A stretch of 5,563 nt of DNA from Nitrospira sp. GTDB taxonomy: Bacteria > UBA9089 > CG2-30-40-21 > SBAY01. The notes under the pieces were generated by a model, which saw only the letters and a list, made by a program, of their open reading frames with translations, was not told the origin of the DNA and searched no databases. The position numbers were made by a program, and so were the translations under genes. Positions 1-5,311 of the stretch are shown here, piece by piece; positions within the stretch are counted from its first letter, which is position 1; each line of letters begins with the position of its first letter. The stretch spans positions 1-5,563 of the forward strand of contig SBAY01000133.1 in assembly GCA_005239945.1 (NCBI GenBank), given 5' to 3'.

Positions 1-1650
1 ATCGTTAGGTTGGAATACTACCGTTTTACCCGAACCGCCGCTGAGCGTTCCATTCCCTTCTACTACTTGCCAGTTAAACTGGGCAATCTCGGTTAGTTTG
101 TATCCATATTGATTGAACGCCTCGGCAGTAAAGGAGGATGTTCCCCTTGCCTCAATCTCTGTCACAGGTGGGGTAATGTTAATATGATGCACCACACCGT
201 TGACTACGGTAATCTTTGCGGTTGCCGTGGCTGTGCGTGTTCCGAAAGCCGCTACTACTTGCAAATCCACCGTCCCTGTCTTAGTGGCGGTAAAGACTAC
301 TGTTTGCCCGGTAGTTGGATTAAGCGTTCCCATTCCTGTTGATGTAAGTGTCCAGGTATAGGTTGCGCCTTTGATTGGAAAGCCGTTTTGATTCCAGGAT
401 TGGGCAGTGAAAGACAGGGTGCCTTGCATCTCTACTGTGACCGTCCCCGGGTCAATAGTAACACTTCTTATCTCACCATAGACAATTTCAACCCTAACCG
501 AGCCTGTAACTGTCCGTGTCGCCGCAGTAACTGTTCCAAAGCAAGGTTCAGGTGCTGTATGTAAAGTAGCCGAGGTACCTGCTGGTGATGGAGTTAAGGT
601 GCCAATGTTACCATCTTTCCCCCAGGTATAGTTTAATCCTGAAATCTCATTGCGATGCCTGTCATAGCCTACTGCCGTAAATAAAATATCCTGGTCAACA
701 GGAACAGGAATATCGGGCAGGATTTTAATGTCATTGACTACATCTGGTGTCCCCGTTGCCGTGAATGTCGCCTTTAATGAACCCTCTGTTGTAACTAGGT
801 AAATGCCTGCTTTAGTTCCTAAAGTTAATGTCGTGCTGGCTAATCCATCGGCATTGGTAGTAGTTAATGTTGCCGATAAAGTAGCTGATGCAGGTAGAGA
901 AACTATCGTCCACTTAATAGTATGTCCCTGGATGGGTCTGTTCAGGTTATCCGTCAATTTTACTACAAATGGTTGCAAAATAGTAGTTACTGTTGCCATC
1001 TGTGCCATCCCGGCATTTGGTGTAAGTATCCTCGGTATGCTTATCTGGAATGTCTTACTTGAAGTCCCAATATTCCCTACCGAATCTGTTCCTCTAACAT
1101 TAATCGTTGCTGTCCCATCTGCATGGCTTGAGGTTATAGTTGCCTGATAGGTGTATGTCCCCTGCAAGAAGCTGACCAATGTAGCTGTAATCGTTCCATT
1201 GGCACTATCCTTTATGGTTAAAGTTGGCGTTGCCTTTAATACCTTATTAGGAGTTACAATTATGGTCAATGTCCCTATACCGGCAGGGTCAGGGCTAACT
1301 ATAATGGTAAATGCAAGGACCGTAGTAATTGTGCCACTTTCAGAAGATGCAGGATGGTTTAGATACATTTCTCCATTATATTCATAGACTACAGGAGCCT
1401 CTACTGCTATTTTGGTTGACTGGCCATAAGATACCCCTGTAGTATAGGTTGCATAGACCATTCCTTCATTATCTGTAAATCCAAATTTAGGGTCAAGACT
1501 TCCTTCTTCTCCTTTTACCGAAAATTCAGTATATATGTTTGGCCTTGGTCTATCCATCTCATCTAATAATTGAGCGCTTATCTTGATTGAATCGCCTGGG
1601 GCAACAGATACTTCTTCTTGAGGCTGGACATTAAAATGCAGTTTATATAC
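1..1650 (-). repeat. Tandem Ig-like (Big-type) domain array at protein level, at least six modules
   Basis: Approximate modules on the minus strand are 1650-1396, 1395-1036, 1035-745, 744-475, 474-196 and 195-1 (cut by the edge). The first and third resemble Big-1/invasin-like domains (LLDEMDRPRPNIYTEFSV; LTDNLNRPIQGHTIKWTI followed by NADGLASTTLTLG). The last three are clear repeats of one about 90-residue unit: a V-x-I-x-P opening, FTAxxxNQxGxxL, YTW, a GTL turn, G-x-TVVFTA and TATA-x-ITV. The array would form a stalk or adhesive rod on the cell surface or in a matrix. It continues beyond the window. Confidence 0.75.
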
Positions 1651-3999
1651 CTCAAAAGCACCTACTGTTTTTTCTTCACCCACAGATAGAGTAATGGAGC
1701 CAGGATAAAATCCCCAAGGAGGCAAGATATCATCGGGGCCATATTCAGGGTTTTTTCCAGCCGAGGCCAATATTAAATAAGATTTTGGAGGTATATCTTG
1801 CAGTATATAGGCTGTTTCTGTAGCCAAATCAGGATTTACATAAATTCTCGTTAAGAAAATACCGCCATATTCCTCTGTATTCCATCTCCCTTCTTTTATA
1901 CGCCATTCCCATTCATAAGGCAGGAGAAATACAGTCAATGTTCCAGAAAAACTACCTTGATATGTTATTGTGCCTTGCAAATCTGCGACTATATTCTCCA
2001 AATACTCTGCTAAAAAGTCATCCCAGGTGCAGGCATCTACAAAATCAATCGTCTCCGAGGTATAGCTTCCATACTCCTTGTCATAAGAGCTTTCTGGGAA
2101 GTAGATACTCAAACCATGCATATCCCTTTTTGAGAAATTGCAAATGATAGAGTTATTAAGCTCCTGAATGAGATTTTCTGCTAATGTGGAAATTGTGCTT
2201 GTTAAGATAGCAAAATGGTATAAGTCAACATAAGGGCATTCTCCATCGTCACCAAAAACAATCGTTTTATCTGCCTCTTCCCAGGCCTTTCTTATTTCTT
2301 CCCATTTTCCCGTACTCCTAAGAGAATTAGCATAGAGACTTAGGGTTCCTATCAAATTATCCAGATTAGAAAGAGAGATTGCCGAAAGGGTAAGGATTTC
2401 ACCAAGATCTAGATTGTTTTCATAGTAGTCCTTATACCTTTCTACTATTGAGGCTCCAAATTCAGATACACCCATTGTTGGTGTGCCAGTTAGGTCCTTT
2501 AATATAAACTCATGAGGCCAGCCTGGGGCAAATTCTACCTCCTCAGAGGCTACCATCACATCTGCCACATCTTTCATCTGGTAAGCTACCTCTACCATAC
2601 CCATCAGGCAGGCATCAAAGCCTAATAGATTTATCTTGTGGGTTGATGTCGCTATTTCTGATAAGGCCTCCTTTAACTCGCTCATATATAAGCAATCCTC
2701 TTCTGATGTCTCATCCCAACACACAGCCTTATTTGGGTTTTTAATCTGCTTGGGTAGCTTTTTATCCCGCCAGCCACCACCGTGGTTCATAAAGACTAAG
2801 GCATAATTTTGGGCAGGATAATTTGTCATCGTCCAGGTGGCAAAATCAACTACCGTATCCTTATCTCCCATATTCACCTCACCAAGCTCTGCTATGACAG
2901 GTGAATTTATCTTTAGCTCATCATCATCCTGCAATATGTAATATCTCTTTGCCTCTGGATGGTCATCTATGCCATCTAATTGAGCAATGACATTTACATT
3001 ATCTGTTGAACCTACCCTCTCAAGAATGTTTATATTATTTACAGCAAATTCCTCAAGGTCATTGTCTCCATCTAAATATAACATCAAGGTCCATGTCTTG
3101 GTTCCATGGGTGATTGTTAACTGCCCTGAGTAGATAGAATAGACAGGCGGTGACTTTCGTTGTGCCTCTTTGCCATCTGAAATCATTGCATAGATATAAT
3201 ATGTCCCTTGTGGCAGACAACTTGTATTCCATGTATAACTATCAGTTCCATCATCCTCTTGAATTCCTGAGGCAATTAAATTACCATCATAGCCTGTATT
3301 ATCTGTATCCCAATATAGGCTAATAATTGCATTATCATCTATATCCTCATCTTCCCAGGTGATGGTATAGCTTGTATCTGCAAAGGTTCCTCCTTGGGCC
3401 GGGGTTAATATTTGTATTGTGGGTGCGGTATTTGTTCCTACCCAAATATCTTCTGGATTGCTCCAGTTGCTTGCCGTGCCAGTAGTATCTATCGCCCTTA
3501 CCCGATAATAGTAGAAACCAGATTCTGATTTTCCAGAGATAATAGAGGAGGTTCCAGTAGTAGTTCCTATAGTTTGCCAGAAAGCAGTGCTTGTAGCCTC
3601 TTGCAACTCATAATATGAAATTTCACCTGTTGACAGAGACCACCTTACTGTAAAGCTCTGGCCTACCTTAACTGAATAGAGTGGCTCAATTTTTGGAACA
3701 GAAGGTGATATTTTGCAAAATCTTACCAAAAACTCATCCCAGGTTGTATCCTGCGGAAAATCAACCGGCTTTAGATTCACATAATCATTATATTCTTTAT
3801 CTTTTTTATTTTCTGGGAAATATATGCATAACCCATTAAAATTAGGATGAGAAGAATCAGAGTAGTTTGCGATTATAACTTCGTTTAATTTAGATTTTAC
3901 CAATTCTGCATTCTCAGCAATAGTTGTATCTTCTATCATTGAACTTATTAAATGTGAAAAATGGTATAAATCTGCATATGAATAACTGGCATCAGTCAT
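1..3999 (-). CDS. Clostripain (C11) peptidase with FN3 and multiple Ig-like domains; continuation of the upstream frame, open at left edge
   Basis: Partial gene in the same frame as the peptidase ORF upstream. The frame is stop-free from 4023 to 1. If the TAG at 4024-4026 is a true stop, the first ATG is at 3999-3997, eight codons further on, with AGAGAGG 8 nt before it. I used that start, but the real product is more likely a read-through with the upstream ORF. Domain order: tail of C11 copy 1 (to about 3718), FN3-like (3717-3430), beta-sandwich linker (3429-3100), complete C11 copy 2 (3093-1999), carboxypeptidase-regulatory-like domain (1998-1651), and Ig-like/Big modules from 1650 to the edge. 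C11 copy 2 has His in NHGGGW (2782-2784) and Cys in GFDACLMGMVEVAYQ (2608-2610). Starting at 3999 the product would have no signal peptide, which is odd for such an extracellular architecture. The C-terminus, including any anchoring or secretion domain, is outside the window. Confidence 0.85.
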   Translation of the reverse strand, partial: MTDASYSYADLYHFSHLISSMIEDTTIAENAELVKSKLNEVIIANYSDSSHPNFNGLCIYFPENKKDKEYNDYVNLKPVDFPQDTTWDEFLVRFCKISPSVPKIEPLYSVKVGQSFTVRWSLSTGEISYYELQEATSTAFWQTIGTTTGTSSIISGKSESGFYYYRVRAIDTTGTASNWSNPEDIWVGTNTAPTIQILTPAQGGTFADTSYTITWEDEDIDDNAIISLYWDTDNTGYDGNLIASGIQEDDGTDSYTWNTSCLPQGTYYIYAMISDGKEAQRKSPPVYSIYSGQLTITHGTKTWTLMLYLDGDNDLEEFAVNNINILERVGSTDNVNVIAQLDGIDDHPEAKRYYILQDDDELKINSPVIAELGEVNMGDKDTVVDFATWTMTNYPAQNYALVFMNHGGGWRDKKLPKQIKNPNKAVCWDETSEEDCLYMSELKEALSEIATSTHKINLLGFDACLMGMVEVAYQMKDVADVMVASEEVEFAPGWPHEFILKDLTGTPTMGVSEFGASIVERYKDYYENNLDLGEILTLSAISLSNLDNLIGTLSLYANSLRSTGKWEEIRKAWEEADKTIVFGDDGECPYVDLYHFAILTSTISTLAENLIQELNNSIICNFSKRDMHGLSIYFPESSYDKEYGSYTSETIDFVDACTWDDFLAEYLENIVADLQGTITYQGSFSGTLTVFLLPYEWEWRIKEGRWNTEEYGGIFLTRIYVNPDLATETAYILQDIPPKSYLILASAGKNPEYGPDDILPPWGFYPGSITLSVGEEKTVGAFEVYKLHFNVQPQEEVSVAPGDSIKISAQLLDEMDRPRPNIYTEFSVKGEEGSLDPKFGFTDNEGMVYATYTTGVSYGQSTKIAVEAPVVYEYNGEMYLNHPASSESGTITTVLAFTIIVSPDPAGIGTLTIIVTPNKVLKATPTLTIKDSANGTITATLVSFLQGTYTYQATITSSHADGTATINVRGTDSVGNIGTSSKTFQISIPRILTPNAGMAQMATVTTILQPFVVKLTDNLNRPIQGHTIKWTIVSLPASATLSATLTTTNADGLASTTLTLGTKAGIYLVTTEGSLKATFTATGTPDVVNDIKILPDIPVPVDQDILFTAVGYDRHRNEISGLNYTWGKDGNIGTLTPSPAGTSATLHTAPEPCFGTVTAATRTVTGSVRVEIVYGEIRSVTIDPGTVTVEMQGTLSFTAQSWNQNGFPIKGATYTWTLTSTGMGTLNPTTGQTVVFTATKTGTVDLQVVAAFGTRTATATAKITVVNGVVHHINITPPVTEIEARGTSSFTAEAFNQYGYKLTEIAQFNWQVVEGNGTLSGGSGKTVVFQPND
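1651..1998 (-). other. Carboxypeptidase-regulatory-like (prealbumin-type) domain
   Basis: Directly after C11 copy 2, the frame reads VADLQGTITYQGSFSGTLTV, then a variable part, then AYILQDIPPKSYLILASAG and GPDDILPPWGFYPGSITL. This fits the secreted beta-sandwich pattern 'G.ItY.G...G.i.V.l....f.l.dvPpG.Y.l.A..D...dp....G.Y....i.v'. Such modules are common C-terminal to secreted hydrolase domains and are thought to be structural or adhesive. The family label is by pattern recall. Confidence 0.55.
1999..3093 (-). other. Second clostripain-type (C11) peptidase domain, complete
   Basis: About 365 residues, from WTLMLYLDGDNDLE to TWDDFLAEYL. The catalytic His is in FMNHGGGW (codon 2782-2784) and the Cys in GFDACLMGMVEVAYQ (codon 2608-2610). 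The S1 Asp lies two residues before the Cys. It parallels copy 1 along its length: KAVCWDETS and DCLYM, GWP, GTPTM, DLYHF, GLSIYFPE and KEYxxY are all shared. The His-to-Cys distance is 58 residues against 47 in copy 1, partly because of a Lys-rich insert. Both active sites look intact, so this is a duplicated peptidase, not an inactive pseudo-domain. Confidence 0.85.
3100..3717 (-). other. Fibronectin-III-like domain plus beta-sandwich linker between the two C11 domains
   Basis: From about 3717 to 3430 the frame has the FN3 pattern: PSVPKIEPLYSVKVGQ, then YYELQEATS, then a YYYRVRAIDTTGTASNWSN strand-F/G signature. From about 3429 to 3100 follows a second beta-sandwich module (APTIQILTPAQGGTF, YTITWEDEDIDDN, LPQGTYYIYAMISDG). 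It resembles Ig-like extracellular modules that use an 'itspxxGxxf...ItW...D.d' pattern. Both are spacer or binding domains that would set the two peptidase domains apart. The FN3 call is fairly secure; the second module's family is less certain. Confidence 0.65.
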
Positions 4000-4023
4000 T
4001 CCTTTTGCCTCTCTGATAACATC

Positions 4024-4026
4024 CTA
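4024..4026 (-). other. Single in-frame TAG inside C11 domain 1
   Basis: This is the only stop triplet in 1655 codons of the minus-strand frame from 4965 to 1. It lies between EYH and DVIREAK. When the two C11 copies are aligned around their shared IR(E/K)A motif, the TAG falls opposite the Trp (TGG) of GKWEEIRKAW in copy 2. A TGG-to-TAG change of one base would therefore explain it. Similarity to copy 2 resumes at once after the TAG and stays in frame. Possible causes are a nonsense mutation, a base-call error, or a reassigned or read-through UAG (for example pyrrolysine). The sequence alone does not decide. Confidence 0.9.
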
Positions 4027-4965
4027 ATGGTATTCTAATGAATCTGCAAATTGGGATATGACTGGGGCTAAATCTTTGATTTTAGCTAAATCAATTGCAG
4101 ATTGGGTTATTCCCATTTCATCTGGATAAGACTCTCCGTATCTATCCACAATCACCTGGCCAAGCTCATTAGCATTCATTGTCGGTGTGCCTGCTAAATC
4201 ACCCAAAATAGTATCATAAGGCCAGCCATCTCCTGGTTCTGCTTCTTGCGAGAAGACAGCCACAGTTCCATAATCCTTGATTTGATAAGCTACCTCTACC
4301 ATAGCCATCAGGCAGGCATCAAAGCCAATTAGATCAAAATGCTCTCCAGCCAATGCCTCCTTCACCTCTGCCATATAGAGGCAATCATTGTCTGATGTTT
4401 CATCCCAGCAGACAGCTTTGTGTGGTTTGGAATCTTCACGCCAGCCACCACCATGATTCCAGAAGACCAAGGCATATCTTTTCGCAGGATAATTAGCCTT
4501 TGCCCAGCCAACAAACTCTATAACTGTCTGTGTAGCCCCCATATTTGCCTCTCCTATGTCTGCTACGGCATTCGTTGCTATCGGGGTCATTCCCTGGGTG
4601 ATATAGAACCTCTTCGTTGTCTTCCAGTCGTCATAGCTCCAATCATACCCATTAACCCGGTCAAACTGGACAACGATGTTTATCTCAGCTGTTGAGCCGA
4701 TGGTTGCCATTTCTAAGAAATCATCAATCGCCTCCCTTTCTAAATTATTATCACCATCAAGATAGACAGCAAATGTCCATTCCTTGAGTGTTGAGGGTTC
4801 TTGAAATTCATAGGCGCCCGTATCCACTGGGCCAGTTGCTGCGGCATTAATAGCCGCCTGGCTGGTGGTATAGCTTCCTGGCACATAAATATCTGCTGCC
4901 GAGACTATTTTACCATATCCCAGCAAAATCCCAAAAATTCCAATAAAACCTAAAAACTTTTTCAT
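4024..4965 (-). CDS. Secreted clostripain-like cysteine peptidase (family C11), N-terminal part ending at an in-frame TAG
   Basis: Predicted exported peptidase of 313 residues. Residues 1-23 are a signal peptide (MKK, hydrophobic core, VSA before the cut). Residues 25-55 look like a beta-helix remnant. The C11 domain starts near W63 with AVYLDGDNNLE. The catalytic His is H171 in NHGGGW and the nucleophile is C218 in GFDACLMAMVEVAYQ. D216, two residues before the Cys, matches the Asp that shapes the Lys/Arg S1 pocket in known C11 structures, so cleavage after basic residues is expected. The ATG at 4965 is supported by AAAGGGG 10 nt upstream and by the signal peptide. The protein stops at ADSLEYH, well before the end of the C11 fold. 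The missing part (DLYHF, GLxIYFPE, TWDEFL) is encoded in the same frame just beyond the TAG. The C11 assignment is confident; whether this is a complete gene is doubtful. Confidence 0.85.
   Translation of the reverse strand: MKKFLGFIGIFGILLGYGKIVSAADIYVPGSYTTSQAAINAAATGPVDTGAYEFQEPSTLKEWTFAVYLDGDNNLEREAIDDFLEMATIGSTAEINIVVQFDRVNGYDWSYDDWKTTKRFYITQGMTPIATNAVADIGEANMGATQTVIEFVGWAKANYPAKRYALVFWNHGGGWREDSKPHKAVCWDETSDNDCLYMAEVKEALAGEHFDLIGFDACLMAMVEVAYQIKDYGTVAVFSQEAEPGDGWPYDTILGDLAGTPTMNANELGQVIVDRYGESYPDEMGITQSAIDLAKIKDLAPVISQFADSLEYH
4801..4893 (-). other. Beta-helix protein remnant: N-cap motif joined directly to a DIGAYE-type end motif
   Basis: Residues 25-55 begin with DIYVPGSYTTSQAAINAAATG. 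This resembles the opening of right-handed parallel beta-helix (pectate-lyase-like) extracellular proteins, where a 'gdYxTIQaAInaA' pattern is common. It passes immediately into PVDTGAYEFQ, which resembles the DIGAYE motif usually found at the far end of such proteins. Hundreds of helix residues would normally separate the two. The C11 domain starts eight residues later. I infer an in-frame deletion or collapsed join; the motif recognition is from memory of these families. Confidence 0.5.
4897..4965 (-). other. Sec signal peptide of the C11 peptidase
   Basis: Residues 1-23 have a basic start (MKK), a hydrophobic stretch rich in Gly, Ile, Leu and Phe, and VSA directly before the predicted cleavage site, leaving ADIYV as the mature N-terminus. 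There is no Cys at +1, so a lipoprotein signal is not indicated. This places the peptidase outside the cytoplasmic membrane. Confidence 0.85.
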
Positions 4966-4975
4966 AATTTAAAAA

Positions 4976-4982
4976 CCCCTTT
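4976..4982 (-). promoter_or_regulatory. Shine-Dalgarno-like site AAAGGGG for the C11 peptidase gene
   Basis: On the minus strand AAAGGGG ends 10 nt before the ATG at 4965. It is a fair anti-SD match with slightly long spacing. It supports the ATG that also gives the signal peptide. Confidence 0.5.
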
Positions 4983-4993
4983 AAATAAGATTT

Positions 4994-5062
4994 CTCGCAA
5001 AGACGCAAAGATTTCGCAAGGGGCACAAAAAATATATTATTTTTTTATTTCCCCTTTGCGAG
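4994..5062. repeat. CGCAAAGA tandem repeat with inverted copy, able to form a hairpin
   Basis: Two head-to-tail CGCAAAGA octamers (4996-5011) are followed by TCGCAAGGGG (5014-5023). Across an AT-rich loop lies CCCCTTTGCGA (5051-5061), which is complementary to it with one bulge. CTTTGCGAG (5054-5062) is also a perfect complement of CTCGCAAAG (4994-5002), so two alternative stems are possible. From memory, similar CGCAAAG-type repeats occur between genes in many bacterial genomes. Here it lies in the leader of the peptidase gene and might act as a regulatory or repeat element; its role is unknown. Confidence 0.6.
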
Positions 5063-5085
5063 TTTATCCGCTAAATCCGCTTACC

Positions 5086-5091
5086 ATTATA
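5086..5091 (-). promoter_or_regulatory. Possible -10 box (TATAAT) upstream of the C11 peptidase gene
   Basis: A perfect TATAAT lies on the minus strand about 120 nt upstream of the ATG at 4965. No good -35 is seen at 16-18 nt; the nearest TTAACC is 20 nt away. If used, the mRNA leader would be a little over 110 nt and would contain the CGCAAAGA hairpin. In AT-rich DNA a chance match is quite possible. Confidence 0.25.
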
Positions 5092-5102
5092 TTTCTAAAA
5101 AC

Positions 5103-5298
5103 AAAAAGGTAGGTTAAAATAATAATCTGCCTAAAATATATTATTTGTAGTTGTTGGTAATATCAGACTCAGAATAGATTCTTTGTCTATGTATGTTACC
5201 AACCACCATCTTTTTTCTCCTTAACTTTTAAAGAAGGCAAACAAGATGCCGAGAATAGCAGCCATTTGGTTTGATTGGTGGCAAAAACCTACTTTTTA
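5103..5298. repeat. Imperfect inverted repeat bounding about 195 bp of noncoding DNA
   Basis: AAAAAGGTAGGTT near 5103-5115 and AAAAACCTACTTTTT near 5283-5297 are inverted copies, differing by one inserted G in the core. Between them lie a 51-nt hairpin and a second short inverted pair, CCACCA (5203-5208) and TGGTGG (5276-5281). The layout recalls a small non-autonomous element (MITE). I see no clear target-site duplication, so this stays tentative. Confidence 0.3.
5153..5203. other. Long imperfect intergenic hairpin
   Basis: GTTGGTAA (5153-5160) pairs perfectly with TTACCAAC (5196-5203). Three more inner pairs follow, including one wobble. Further in, AGAC (5165-5168) pairs with GTCT (5185-5188) and AGAA with TTCT around a TAGA loop. 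A T-run starts at 5211 on the plus strand, 7 nt beyond the stem, which is too far for a standard terminator. No plus-strand gene precedes it. It could be part of a small RNA or a mobile-element hairpin. Confidence 0.45.
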
Positions 5299-5299
5299 G
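5246..5299 (+). CDS. Doubtful 17-codon Trp-rich micro-ORF
   Basis: The peptide MPRIAAIWFDWWQKPTF is followed by TAG. AAGAAGG (5231-5237) lies 8 nt before the ATG, which is good SD spacing. Three Trp occur within five residues (WFDWW), recalling a Trp leader peptide. However, no Trp biosynthesis gene or attenuator follows; the next gene is on the opposite strand. The ORF also overlaps the inverted repeat. Most likely it is chance or a relic. Confidence 0.12.
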   Translation: MPRIAAIWFDWWQKPTF

Positions 5300-5311
5300 C
5301 TCGACGATTTC

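Larger units (their letters stand above)
4966..5311. other. Intergenic region without a convincing gene
   Basis: These 346 bases between two minus-strand genes hold the SD and possible -10 of the peptidase gene, the CGCAAAGA repeat, the 51-nt hairpin, the outer inverted repeat, a 14-nt direct repeat (AAAATATATTATTT at 5029-5042 and 5133-5146) and the Trp-rich micro-ORF. No tRNA, riboswitch or clear intrinsic terminator for the DUF5618-like gene was recognised. Confidence 0.6.

Noticed and set aside
109..342. Plus-strand 77-codon ORF
   Set aside because: It is antisense to the tandem Ig-like repeats. Its Cys/Gly/Arg-rich composition shows no domain, and the opposite strand has clear repeated motifs.
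803..1147. Plus-strand 114-codon ORF (and its neighbour at 1151-1387)
   Set aside because: It lies entirely antisense to the Ig-like region of the long minus frame. Its Val/Ile-rich content is what complementing Thr/Asn-rich Ig codons produces; no family is recognised.
1938..2147. Plus-strand 69-codon ORF
   Set aside because: It is a shadow of the conserved C-terminal end of C11 copy 2 on the minus strand.
4420..4695. Plus-strand 91-codon ORF
   Set aside because: It is antisense to the catalytic His region of C11 copy 1, which is strongly conserved with copy 2.
4994..5023. CGCAAAGA repeats as a CRISPR array
   Set aside because: The octamers are adjacent with no spacers, and only two full copies plus a degenerate one are present.
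5211..5216. T-run after the 5153-5203 hairpin read as an intrinsic terminator
   Set aside because: The T-run is 7 nt away from the stem, the stem is bulged, and no plus-strand gene lies upstream to be terminated.
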